A DNA stretch of 64,000 nucleotides from Azospirillum formosense (lineage in GTDB: Bacteria; Pseudomonadota; Alphaproteobacteria; Azospirillales; Azospirillaceae): positions 124,001 to 188,000 of the forward strand of contig NZ_CP159406.1 of assembly GCF_040500525.1 (NCBI RefSeq), read 5' to 3'. The position numbers and the translations under genes are program-made. The stretch's first letter is position 1. Each line of letters begins with the position of its first letter. Below are positions 40,967-49,897 of this stretch, in pieces. Below the pieces are notes generated by a model. The model was given only the letters and a program-made list of their open reading frames with translations. It did not search any database and was not told where the DNA came from.

Positions 40967-41779
40967 TCAGCACGCGGTGATGATGGTGCCGACATGCTCG
41001 CCGGCGAGCGCGCGGGTCAGGTTGCCGGGGACGAGGCCGTTGATGACCTGCACCTCGCGTACGTGGCGGGCGTTCTTCAGCAGGTCGAGCACCGGGAATT
41101 CCAGGATCGAGTCCTGGAGCCCCTTCGCCTTCATCTCGTCCACCGAGATTTTGGGGATGAAGGTGGTGTTCTTGGACGTCTTCGGGTTTCCGGTGTAGAG
41201 CCCGTTCTCGTCCTTCACGTAGATCATCGCCTTGCAGCCGAACTGTTCGGCCACCAGGAAACAGCCGGCGTCGGTGCGGTAGGGCGGAATGACGCCCTCG
41301 GCGGCGGGGCGCATCCACAGCTTGTAGGGCGGCATGCCGCTGAAGACGACGGCGTTCACTTCGGCCAGGAATAACGGTACCGATGACAAGCCGGCGCCGT
41401 CCACCGCGGAGATGCCGTGCTTGGCGAGGAGTTGGCCGAGCATCGCGGCGTTCTGGTCGGCGACCGAGCCGCCGAGCTGGGAGAGCAAGCCGGCCGGCAG
41501 GTTGAGCCCCGCCGCGATCGAGTAGAGGTGGCGGGCGCGGGTGCCCGCGCCGGTCCCGATCAGCAGCTTGTGTTCCTTACGGGCGGCGACGATCTCGTCG
41601 ACCAGCGGGTAGACGGCCGCGCGGCCGCGGTCGATGACGCTCTGCCCACCGATCTTGAGCACCGTCGCGTTCGGTAGGATGCGGAAGTCCGCCGCGGCGT
41701 CCGCCGCCTCCAGAAGCTGCGCGTCGGTCAGCGACCGCTGCATGAGGAGCGTTTCAAGCTCCGCTGTCGTGTTGGACAT
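40967..41779 (-). CDS. mosB: Molybdenum storage protein, beta subunit
   Basis: This 270-residue protein has the length I recall for A. vinelandii MosB. Diagnostic stretches are TAELETLLMQRSLTDAQL, TVLKIGGQSVIDRGRAAVYP, LLIGTGAGTRARHLYSIAAG, SGMPPYKLWMRPAAEGVIPP and VNGLVPGNLTRALAGEHVGT. It pairs with MosA in the molybdenum storage cage. ATG 41779 is chosen over 41794 because AAAGGG lies just upstream. The order is mosB then mosA on one transcript, ended by the hairpin at 40030-40076. The upstream region is very AT-rich compared with the rest of the window, and no ModE-like site was recognised. Confidence 0.95.
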   Translation of the reverse strand: MSNTTAELETLLMQRSLTDAQLLEAADAAADFRILPNATVLKIGGQSVIDRGRAAVYPLVDEIVAARKEHKLLIGTGAGTRARHLYSIAAGLNLPAGLLSQLGGSVADQNAAMLGQLLAKHGISAVDGAGLSSVPLFLAEVNAVVFSGMPPYKLWMRPAAEGVIPPYRTDAGCFLVAEQFGCKAMIYVKDENGLYTGNPKTSKNTTFIPKISVDEMKAKGLQDSILEFPVLDLLKNARHVREVQVINGLVPGNLTRALAGEHVGTIITAC

Positions 41780-42458
41780 GAAAGTCCCTTTCATTGATGA
41801 ACGGCATTCGATGGCTTGTGAATTGATCTAGAAAACCGCAAAATACTTACAATATTTCAAATACTCTCTTAAGAAAAAGGCGAATGTTTGCAATCGCAAA
41901 ATATCTTCATTTATGCACCACCATCATGAAGCAAATAATCAATTTATATTGTTCATAAAAATTTTTGTCAATCCTGCGTGTATAGTAAATATCTCGGGTT
42001 GCGTTGTAAAGCTATGCTTTATAACGTGATTTTCAGGATGTCTTTGCTGAATCTGCCTTTGGAAATGGCGTTGTGCCCATAAAGCCGTCAGATAGACTGT
42101 GGAAAATCGAGGCGACGTGAAACGCATGCCGCCTGTTTCGGGGAACGACCCGACCAAACACGACGGCATCCACGTGCCGTTACCCCGGGATGATGGAGGG
42201 ACCGTCCCCTATCCGGTGATCGGTGGCCGTTGAGCCGGAGGGACGATCGCTTTGGCCGTTCGCCGGCGAGGCTGTGTGAGAATGGGTTTCCTCTCGGGAA
42301 ACCGCGCATCCTTCAGCCGTCTGCGGGAATTCGGACACGGCGGCTGTGCCCACCGGCACAACGCCATCGCCTTCGCCGCCCAGGACAACAGCGATCCGCG
42401 CACCAGCCGGCAGCGCCGCACGCTGGAACACTGACGCCCCGATGGGACGGGGGGACGG
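41780..42458. other. AT-rich upstream region of mosBA plus unassigned stretch
   Basis: The region from 41820 to about 42060 is unusually AT-rich for this window and should contain the mosB promoter; it has a repeated AAATACT near 41845 and 41860. The stretch 42060-42458 returns to high GC but gave no credible gene on either strand. The molybdenum response element, if any, was not identified. Confidence 0.4.
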
Positions 42459-44876
42459 TCAGGAGAGGCGGTCGGAGCGGAAGCTTGCGCCGTCGTACCA
42501 CCAGCAGCGCAACGCCTGGCCATCCTCCCGCCTGTTCTTCCGCAACGCGGCGAGAATAGCCTGACCGTAGCCGACACTGGCCACGACGATGTCGCGGCAA
42601 TCCTGCCCGGCGGCTTCCACCAGACTCAACTCCATACCATCGCCGACCCCATCGTCCGTCACCAGAAGGTCGGCGTATCCGACGCATTCGATCCCGGCCT
42701 CGCGGGCAACGTCGAGAAAGGCCGGCCCCATGCCTCCCTTTCCACCGGCGGCGCAGAGAATGAACCGGTCGATGCCGGCGCTTCGGACGAGATGAACGAG
42801 TTGGCGGCAGATGGTCCTGTGCCCGAACCCGCCCTGTGCGCCGTCGATCATCTCCTCGACATGCCCGGCCCGGGCCAAGGCCAGTGTCCCTTGCGGCCAT
42901 GGCACGTCGGACGGCCGCGTCTGCAGCGCCAAACTCAGCCACAGCGCGGGAGGGGCGGCGGCGCAGACCGACTCAAGCGCCTGATGGGCCGCATCGTCGC
43001 ACAGCGGCCTGATGATCGGCGATCCATTGTTGACGTCGAAGGTGAGCCGCCCGATCCGCCGCGCCTCCTCTTCGGTCGGCAGATGCACCGCCCTGTACAG
43101 GATGCCGAGGAGGGAGTCGGGGGCGACCTCGGCATCCCAGGCGCTGCCCGCGCCGGCAAGCCGCGCCCACTGCTCACGGTAGTCGAAGATTCCGCTTCGG
43201 CAGGCGCGCAAGGCCCTCCGCTGGGCATCGCTGAGTTGGGCCGGCGAAACGACCGGGACGACCCGGCCGTCCGCGTTCCGGTGATAGCCGGCTGTCGTCT
43301 CGGCCTCGCCGTTCAGGAGCAGTTCCAGGAACTGCGGACTGCGATAGACGACCGTTGCCCGTTCGAGCGCCCTCGCGGTCAAAGGCATGTGTGTTCGCAG
43401 GCTGATGCCCTGCGCCATCCGGTGGAGCGCTTCCGGAGTGGCGTAGAAGATGTATCCGTGGAAATCGTATCGGGCTTTCAGCTCCGGTATCCGGGCCAAC
43501 CGCTCGAACATCGACCCCCGCGCGCCGATGTCCACCAGAGCCACCGGGCCGGCATCGGCGAGCTGCTCCTCCAGGTAGGCGATGAGATCGCCGCGCGCCT
43601 GGCGCGCCCTGGCGAGGATGCGGTCCTGTGTCGTTTCCCCCAGCAGGAACAAGCGGAGCGCCCGATACCCCTCCGCGTTTTCTCCGAACTCGGCACCCAG
43701 CAGGTCCACCAGGGGAACGTCGCCATGGATCCGAAGCGCTTCCGGCAGCGGGCCGAGATCGAGCATGGCCGCCGCGTCCCGCACCGTCAGATAGATTTCG
43801 GCCCCCAACTGGCGGAATTCCGCCTCGCCGAACGCGGTCAGGGATGGCAGGTAAAGCGCTGCGCGCGACACCGCCAAGGGCGTGACTTCCACATCGATGC
43901 CGAGCCTTCCGGCTTCCATCACCATCAGCTGGCCCAGCAACTCCCCTTCGCGCATCAACGGCGCGATGCGGCGGATTCCGCGGGCCGCCGCATCGCGCAC
44001 GACCCAATTCGCGTAATGAACGGCAATCGGCCCGATGACGGTCGCACCGTAGCCGTGCCAGAAACGGTCCTCGGGCTCCGTCTCCACCGCGCCGCGTGCG
44101 GCAAGGCCACGCGACGCCGCCAGCGGCCCGCATGACCGATAGCCAAGCAACGTCTCGCGCCGCAGCATCTCGACCAGCCGCTCCGAAGGCGCGTAATGCA
44201 GCGGCTGGATGCCTGCGGCCGTGGCTCCCGCCTTGTCCGTGACCGGGTTGTCCCCGATGTGAAGGACGCGCGCGGGGGGCAGGCCGGGGCGGTCGGCCAG
44301 CATCATCCGGAACAGGGCGCCGCCAGCTTTCGACGCGCCGTGTTCGCAGGAGACATACAGACGCTCGTAGTCCCGGCCCGCCGCAATGCCGGCCGAGTCG
44401 AGCAGATTCCGGATGTCCCGTGCTTCCAGATACATGTCGGAGACGAGAACGACGGGCATTCCCCGCCGGCGCAGGTCCCGCAGGAAGTCGGCCAGGATGG
44501 GATTGGCGACCACCGTTTCCCGTTCGGCTTCCCGCTCCAGCCGTTCCAGGGCCGCGCGGTCGACGCCGGGCATGCCGAGTTGCTGGTAGATGTCGGTCAG
44601 GCGGATCTCGCCTCGGGCCGCGCCCCTGGCTTGTTGGCGGGCCTGTGCTTCGGCCCGCCGGCGCAGGATGACGAAGGCGTCGTCCGTGATCGACGGATCC
44701 AGCAGGGCTGCGGCCCGCGCGGCTTGCGCCACCCGTTCGAAGACCGCCTCCGGCGGCCCGCATCGACGCAGCAGGAGCGTGTCGAAAACGTCGAGGGAGA
44801 TCAGGTCGAACGCCGACGGATCGAGATGGGTCAGGGCGGCATCCTGGCGCCACAGGCTGTATCCGTTCATCGGCAT
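42459..44876 (-). CDS. Large HAD-domain protein of unknown role
   Basis: This is an 805-residue protein. The N-terminal HAD hydrolase domain is complete: LISLDVFDTLLLRR with nucleophile Asp29 in DVFDT, MPVVLVSDMYLEARDI (motif II Ser near 141), the Lys in HGASKAGGALF, and HIGDNPVTDKAGA (about 205) as motif IV. The remaining 550 residues (from 250) include PLMREGELLGQLMVMEAGRLG and VALVDIGARGSMFERLARIPEL, and near the C-terminus FILCAAGGKGGMGPAFLDVARE, a possible second small domain. Similar HAD-plus-long-tail proteins occur in surface polysaccharide loci. It overlaps the upstream glycosyltransferase by 10 bases. ATG 44876 has AAAGGG 9 bases upstream; ATG 44870 is an alternative. Confidence 0.65.
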   Translation of the reverse strand: MPMNGYSLWRQDAALTHLDPSAFDLISLDVFDTLLLRRCGPPEAVFERVAQAARAAALLDPSITDDAFVILRRRAEAQARQQARGAARGEIRLTDIYQQLGMPGVDRAALERLEREAERETVVANPILADFLRDLRRRGMPVVLVSDMYLEARDIRNLLDSAGIAAGRDYERLYVSCEHGASKAGGALFRMMLADRPGLPPARVLHIGDNPVTDKAGATAAGIQPLHYAPSERLVEMLRRETLLGYRSCGPLAASRGLAARGAVETEPEDRFWHGYGATVIGPIAVHYANWVVRDAAARGIRRIAPLMREGELLGQLMVMEAGRLGIDVEVTPLAVSRAALYLPSLTAFGEAEFRQLGAEIYLTVRDAAAMLDLGPLPEALRIHGDVPLVDLLGAEFGENAEGYRALRLFLLGETTQDRILARARQARGDLIAYLEEQLADAGPVALVDIGARGSMFERLARIPELKARYDFHGYIFYATPEALHRMAQGISLRTHMPLTARALERATVVYRSPQFLELLLNGEAETTAGYHRNADGRVVPVVSPAQLSDAQRRALRACRSGIFDYREQWARLAGAGSAWDAEVAPDSLLGILYRAVHLPTEEEARRIGRLTFDVNNGSPIIRPLCDDAAHQALESVCAAAPPALWLSLALQTRPSDVPWPQGTLALARAGHVEEMIDGAQGGFGHRTICRQLVHLVRSAGIDRFILCAAGGKGGMGPAFLDVAREAGIECVGYADLLVTDDGVGDGMELSLVEAAGQDCRDIVVASVGYGQAILAALRKNRREDGQALRCWWYDGASFRSDRLS

Positions 44877-46231
44877 GGACCCCAGCCCTTTGGAACGTTG
44901 TAGGGATCGAGCAGGCGGGACCTGGAAACACCGGCTGCGGCGATATCCGCCGCCAAGCGGGCCCGTGCCCAGGGATCGACCGGCGCCAGCAGGATCGTTC
45001 CGGTTCCGTGCACCGCTTCATCCAACGTGACCCGGGGACCCGGCAGGGCCGCCGTCGGCAGGTCCGCCACCTGGACGATGCGGCCGGCCGCCGCCAGCGG
45101 CCGCAGGCCCGGCTCGATGGCCGCGGCGATGTCGAGCGCGGGCGCCCCTCCGGCCACCAGCACCGGTGCGGACGCCGCATTGCCCAGCAGCGCGCCGGCC
45201 AGCCGGCTGTGGTCGTTGCTTCCCGGCCCTGCCGCGCGCCGGCTGTGCTTCCACTGGCGATGGGCGACGAACAACTCGCCCATGAAGCGCGGCACGTAGC
45301 CGGCGATGCTGTAGTCGCGCTTCCATCGCAACCATCCGTTCAGGGCGATCTGCCGCTGTTCGTCCTTGTTCCTCAGATAATAGTCGATGATGTCCGGCAG
45401 ATCGGCGGATGAATCGCACACGACGATTTCCTTGCCGGCTTCGAAGAGGCGCGATGCGAACGGCGCGTTGTCGCAAATCTGCATGACCCCGTTGGCGGGC
45501 AGCTGGAACAGGCGGATGTTGCAGGGGCCGATGGACCGGTGGAGATTGATGCCGATCTGCGTGTTCCGGTAGAGCGGCAGAAGCTGACCGTCGGGCAGCC
45601 GACCGTTTGGCCAGTGGCTGCCGAAAAAGGCACCGCTCGGGAAGCGGGACGCGAGGGCCAGCAGCCGGTCGCGCCGCTCCGGCCAAAGCGTGCCGACGAA
45701 GGTGACGCCTTGCCGGCGGTCGCCCGTCAGCACGTCGGCTTCGGTCAGCGTGTCGTCGTACGCGTCGGAGGGAGGAACCAGCGGTATCCAGCGCACATCC
45801 GTCCGCCCCCAGGAGCGGTACAGGTCCAGGCATGCCAGATTGCTGGTGTAGACCAGATCATAGCCGTCGACCAGGAAGCGGGAGGCCTCGTCCGTGTCTT
45901 CCGGATCATCGCCGAACACCAGAACCGTCATGCAGTCCAGTGAGCGCAGGAACTCCGGGTGAAGAAGCCAGCCGCCCGTGTTGTAGACGCAGTCGTACTC
46001 CGATGCGACCTTGGCGAAGCGCTCGTATATCTCCAGAAGCTCGCGTTTTCCGGAACGCCAAGCCGCATCCAACTCGGAGAAGGGGCGGTCCGGTATCTGC
46101 CCGAACCGCAGCGGTTCAAGGTGATAGCCGATCTCTATCCTGCCGAACAACGGATGATCCAAAGCCCGCGGCCAGTGCGGCTTGATCTCGGTCGCTTGAT
46201 CGGGAATGAAGGATGCCAGGAGTATTCGCAT
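44867..46231 (-). CDS. CgeB-like glycosyltransferase
   Basis: This 454-residue GT-B-type protein begins MRILLASFIPDQATEIKPHW. The mid-part MTVLVFGDDPEDTD, YTSNLACLDLYRSWG and VTFVGTLWPERRDRLLALA, then INLHRSIGPCNIRLFQLPANGVMQICDN and EAGKEIVVCDSSADLPDII, match the group 1/CgeB-like (Glyco_trans_1_2) pattern, where the last stretch binds the nucleotide sugar. Another 110 C-terminal residues follow, ending LLDPYNVPKGWGPCR. ATG 46231 has AGAAG upstream. It is a paralog of the next gene (46267) and coupled to the HAD gene by overlap. Confidence 0.75.
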   Translation of the reverse strand: MRILLASFIPDQATEIKPHWPRALDHPLFGRIEIGYHLEPLRFGQIPDRPFSELDAAWRSGKRELLEIYERFAKVASEYDCVYNTGGWLLHPEFLRSLDCMTVLVFGDDPEDTDEASRFLVDGYDLVYTSNLACLDLYRSWGRTDVRWIPLVPPSDAYDDTLTEADVLTGDRRQGVTFVGTLWPERRDRLLALASRFPSGAFFGSHWPNGRLPDGQLLPLYRNTQIGINLHRSIGPCNIRLFQLPANGVMQICDNAPFASRLFEAGKEIVVCDSSADLPDIIDYYLRNKDEQRQIALNGWLRWKRDYSIAGYVPRFMGELFVAHRQWKHSRRAAGPGSNDHSRLAGALLGNAASAPVLVAGGAPALDIAAAIEPGLRPLAAAGRIVQVADLPTAALPGPRVTLDEAVHGTGTILLAPVDPWARARLAADIAAAGVSRSRLLDPYNVPKGWGPCR

Positions 46232-46266
46232 TTTTTCTTCTGGGTAAAGACGCACCGCGTCCTTCG

Positions 46267-47643
46267 TCATCCCTGGAACTGGGCATTGAAGCGGCTACCG
46301 TAGGGATCGACCAGACGTTTGCGGGATATTCCCTGGTCGACCATGGCATAGCTGATCTGGGCCCGCAATGCCGTGGCCGATGGCGTCAACACGATCGGGA
46401 AGTCCTCGTCGGAGAGCCGGGCCGGCGGGTGGATCAGCGCGCCGCCCTCGACCTCACCGCACCGATAGGAATCGTACAGGCGGATGCGGCCTTTGGCCAC
46501 CAGCGTGCGCAGCAGGGGCTCCATCGTCGCGGCCCGCCGCCAATCGGACCCGACCCCGAACATCGCCACCGTTCCGGCGACGGCGTGATTCATCAGGCAG
46601 CGGATCAGATCCGCGGTCCCGACGTCCAGGCGCCGGTCGCCGGGCAGGGCTCCGCCGCCGCCACGCCGCATCACGCAAATCCGTTCCATCAGGCGGCGCA
46701 TGCCCGGTTCGAAGGAATAATCCCGGTGCCAACGGTCCCATCCGCCGGCCGCTATGGACCGCCGTTCCTCGTCATGCGCCAGGTAGTAAGCGATGAGATC
46801 GCCGATGTCGTCGGTGGAATCGACGGCCACGACCTCTTTCCCCGGCTCGAAAATCTCGGCAAGGAGCGGCGCGTTGTCGCAGATCTGCATGACGCCGTTG
46901 CCTGGGAGCTGAAAGGTGCGCAGGTTGACCGGGCCGATCGAGCGATGCAGGTTGACGCCGATCTTGGTGCGCCGGTAAAGCGGCAGCAACTCGTCCGTCG
47001 GCAGCATGCCCGTCGGCCAGTCCTGCCCATGGAACCGCCCTTGCGGAAAGCGCTTGGACAAGGCCAGCAGCGGAGAGCGGCCGGTGTTCCAGAGAGACCC
47101 GATGAAGGAAAGGTCGACGTCGCGCGGCCCCTCCAACACGTCGCGGCCGCCCCCCCAGCGGCGCGACGTGGCGCCAGGCCATCCGAGGATCGGCGCCCAT
47201 TGGGCGTCGGGACGCCCCCAGGACCGGTACAAATCCAGGCAGCCGCGGTTGTTGGTGAAGACGGCATCGTACCCGGATACCAGATGTTGGGTTCCCACAA
47301 TGTCGGAATCGTCGGGATCGTCGGCGAAGATCGACACGGTGAAGCAGGGCAGGAAGCGGGTGAACTCCGGGTGGAGGCCCCAGCCCGCCCAATTGATGAG
47401 GACGTCGTGCTCGCCGGCTGCCATGGCGATCCGCTCGTACAGCCGCATCAGGGCGGGATCGCCACGCCTCCAGTTCTGGTCAAGCCTCTCCCATGATGGA
47501 TAGGGACAGGTGTCCGGCTCCTGATTGATCGCAAGGGGGGAAAACTCCCACCGACCGAAGATTTCGTGCTCGATCGGATCGGGAACCTCCTCGATCGTCG
47601 CATCGGTCGGCCTCGGCTGTAGGCAGAGCATGAGAATGCGCAT
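46267..47643 (-). CDS. CgeB-like glycosyltransferase, paralog
   Basis: This 458-residue paralog of the protein at 44867 shares the same landmarks: MRILMLCLQPRPTDA, CFTVSIFADDPDDSD, FTNNRGCLDLYRSWGRPDAQW, DLSFIGSLWNTGRSPLLALS, INLHRS-type GVNLHRSIGPVNLRTFQLP, NGVMQICDNAPLLAEIFEPG and a C-terminal RLVDPYGSRFNAQFQG. The CgeB-like donor domain is complete. It lies 35 bp upstream of its paralog, so the pair arose by tandem duplication and then diverged. By context both act in surface glycan synthesis. Substrates unknown. Confidence 0.75.
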   Translation of the reverse strand: MRILMLCLQPRPTDATIEEVPDPIEHEIFGRWEFSPLAINQEPDTCPYPSWERLDQNWRRGDPALMRLYERIAMAAGEHDVLINWAGWGLHPEFTRFLPCFTVSIFADDPDDSDIVGTQHLVSGYDAVFTNNRGCLDLYRSWGRPDAQWAPILGWPGATSRRWGGGRDVLEGPRDVDLSFIGSLWNTGRSPLLALSKRFPQGRFHGQDWPTGMLPTDELLPLYRRTKIGVNLHRSIGPVNLRTFQLPGNGVMQICDNAPLLAEIFEPGKEVVAVDSTDDIGDLIAYYLAHDEERRSIAAGGWDRWHRDYSFEPGMRRLMERICVMRRGGGGALPGDRRLDVGTADLIRCLMNHAVAGTVAMFGVGSDWRRAATMEPLLRTLVAKGRIRLYDSYRCGEVEGGALIHPPARLSDEDFPIVLTPSATALRAQISYAMVDQGISRKRLVDPYGSRFNAQFQG

Positions 47644-47703
47644 GGGAAATGCCAGTCGTTAGTAATAATTTTACGGCAAGAAAAGCAGTTTTGTTTTGGG
47701 CAA

Positions 47704-49266
47704 TTAGAACGATCGTCCGTAGTTGTAGAGAGACGAGCGCCAAGCCGAAGTCATGATATTGATGTACTCGACTTCCTCAGCCTCCTTAGGCCAACCCGAC
47801 CTCTCCGCCTCCAGGTGAATGGTGGCTATCTTGCTGTCCGGTACGCCGAGCCGATGCAGCTCGGAGAGGAACGTGGCTTCATTCTGATGCGATATGAGGA
47901 TGTAATCCACATCGGACAACGCATCGGATGCACCCTGCTCGGGGGCGAGCAGCGTGTGACCGTTGAACCGCGATCCCGGTTTTGCCTTCTGGTCCAGGAT
48001 CGCTGCGATCTGGATGTCGTTCCGGCTTTCCAGAACATCCAGAATCGCCTTCGTCTGGTCGCCGAGCGGATAAACACAGATACGTCCCGGCTTGAGCCGG
48101 TTCGCCGCGGCGCGGCGGGCGACCATGATCTTGCGCGCGAAATCCTGGGCCGAGTAGGGGTAGGGCACCCTGGCGAAGAAATCGCGGTCGCGATCGGTCA
48201 GCGTCAGGCATCGCTGCGGCGGCGTGAACACGCCGATATAGGACAGGAAATCGATTTCGGGCGAAAGCTTCCGGTCTCCCGGTTCGCCGAGCGCAAGAAT
48301 GTCGAGGGCATCGAAGGAGGCCGGTCCTTCGCCGAACAGCGGGATGTCGTTGGAGAGGTCGTTGAAGGCGGGTGGCACCTCGTTCTCTTCCAGCAGAAAA
48401 GCAGAGAACAGGCGGTTGGCCACCGGCTTGAAGCCCGCCTCAATGAAGGCGCGCTTCACGTCGGCATGGTTCGTTTCCTGCTCCCAGCCAATCGCGCCGT
48501 ACAGGACCATCCCGATCGGCGAACCGCTCAACATGTCGCGGGCGGCCCGCGCCGTGTAGCGAAGGGCATCGCTTGTCATCTCGCACAACACGGCGTTCGA
48601 GACGACGACATCGGCCTTCAGGCGCCGCGTCTTGCGCAGGGCCAGATACTCCCACCAGGGGATATGGTTGACCTGAAACCGGCCGGGATCCTCCGGGGGA
48701 CCGTTCTCCGCCCACTCATGAAGGCGGTCGCCGGCCAGCCCCCTCAGAAAACGGTTCTGCCAGAGATAGAAGCCTTGCGTGATGTCCGTGGACGCGTATC
48801 GCTGGCCGGCGGCCACCAGAAGAGCGCCCAGATAGCCGCTTCCAGGACCGATTTCGAAGACGGACACGCCCGGCTGCCCGAAGGCGCCGGTGGCGGCCAT
48901 GATGATCCGGAACAGGCCGATCTGAGCCAGAAGGCCATTGATGGGGCGTCGCTCCTGGCCTATCCGCGACCGCACCAGTTCCGCCGCCTGATCCGAAACA
49001 CGCCGGATCAGATCTGCTTCGGCTGACGTGAATGATGTCAGAGTTGCAGTTGTTTGTGAGAAGAAATCACGAACAAAATAGGCATAACAGTCTTCTGTGA
49101 CGCCGTAAAAATCGAAATATCTGTAAATCTCTTCTTCATGTGTGACGCGAGTTGGAAATCCCCATCGATCAAAGGCAATGGGAGAAAAAGCTCTTATTTC
49201 AATATGAGATAGATTAATTTTTTCTTTTTTCTCGCGCGAATCGTACAATTCAACAGTCAAATCCAT
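47704..49266 (-). CDS. Putative sugar methyltransferase with C-terminal Rossmann domain
   Basis: This 520-residue protein has a central SAM-binding domain marked by VFEIGPGSGYLGALLVAAG (about 132-150), ASTDITQGFYLWQNRFL and VSNAVLCEMTSDALRYTARA, resembling putative sugar O-methyltransferases. From about 390 a second small alpha/beta domain (RICVYPLGDQTKAILDVLE ... IQIAAILDQKAKPG ... VDYILISHQNEATFLSEL) looks like a nucleotide-binding Rossmann half, as in sugar-modifying fusion proteins. The N-terminal 90 residues are of lower GC than the rest. It is first in the minus-strand group 49266-42459. Confidence 0.68.
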   Translation of the reverse strand: MDLTVELYDSREKKEKINLSHIEIRAFSPIAFDRWGFPTRVTHEEEIYRYFDFYGVTEDCYAYFVRDFFSQTTATLTSFTSAEADLIRRVSDQAAELVRSRIGQERRPINGLLAQIGLFRIIMAATGAFGQPGVSVFEIGPGSGYLGALLVAAGQRYASTDITQGFYLWQNRFLRGLAGDRLHEWAENGPPEDPGRFQVNHIPWWEYLALRKTRRLKADVVVSNAVLCEMTSDALRYTARAARDMLSGSPIGMVLYGAIGWEQETNHADVKRAFIEAGFKPVANRLFSAFLLEENEVPPAFNDLSNDIPLFGEGPASFDALDILALGEPGDRKLSPEIDFLSYIGVFTPPQRCLTLTDRDRDFFARVPYPYSAQDFARKIMVARRAAANRLKPGRICVYPLGDQTKAILDVLESRNDIQIAAILDQKAKPGSRFNGHTLLAPEQGASDALSDVDYILISHQNEATFLSELHRLGVPDSKIATIHLEAERSGWPKEAEEVEYINIMTSAWRSSLYNYGRSF

Positions 49267-49897
49267 CTAAAACCTCCACTTTTCTTGAAAATTTTTCGAA
49301 TGGTCGCGCGTTGGATATGGGGAAAAAAAGTGTATGGCCGGATGGTTAAGAATTCATTTTTGTCGCAGAAACTCCAGAATGGCGTCGGCAATCCTGCCTA
49401 CAATTTCCGACGCTTGATCTGGTTTGAGAGGCATATTGCTCCCTTGCAGCGCAAAAGCCTCCGCATATTTCCGCTTTCTCGGGCAAAATCGCGACGTCAG
49501 AGCCTAGAAATTGCGATCTTCAAGTTCGCATGGCCTCACTCTCGCCACCAACCAGCAATGAAACTCGGCTTGCCGGGGTGTTCCCGTGCCGGCGGCGAAG
49601 GCTTCGGCGGCCGGGATGCCGCAGGACAGTGCATCGGTGAGGTAAATTCAGAATGGAGAATGAACCGTTGGCCGGGACCGCGTTGGCCGATGGCGAAGCG
49701 CGGATGCGCGAAAAGGTTGACTGCGTGTTGTCTATTCCCATCAAGCGCCGTTCACACTTCGAAGTGCCGCCAAAAAGGGAAGGAAATTTATTATTGCCTG
49801 CGGAATCAGCCTCTCCGCCCTTCCAAATCGCAACCATGTAGGGTAGCATCCGGCGATTTTTGCCAATTCGTTGTGACTCATTGCCGGTAGGAAAGCC
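49267..49897. other. Divergent intergenic region upstream of the large RTX gene
   Basis: No credible gene was found; open frames here lack any family resemblance and have frame-shadow composition. The region is less GC-rich than its surroundings and should carry promoters for the methyltransferase gene (minus) and the RTX gene (plus). TAGGAAAG just before 49898 is the RTX ribosome-binding site. Confidence 0.45.

Noticed and set aside
41780..41870. Possible sigma-54 or ModE site upstream of mosB.
   Set aside because: No GG-N10-GC pair and no ModE-like palindrome could be found at a sensible distance. Only AT-rich sequence and a weak AAATACT repeat are present.
42060..42458. Several short frames on both strands between mosB and the HAD gene.
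   Set aside because: All are about 60-125 codons, mutually overlapping and without any motif. No evidence of a gene or of a broken one.
49285..49890. A 201-codon plus-strand frame before the large RTX gene.
   Set aside because: No RBS, no recognisable domain, mixed composition. It probably covers a regulatory region.
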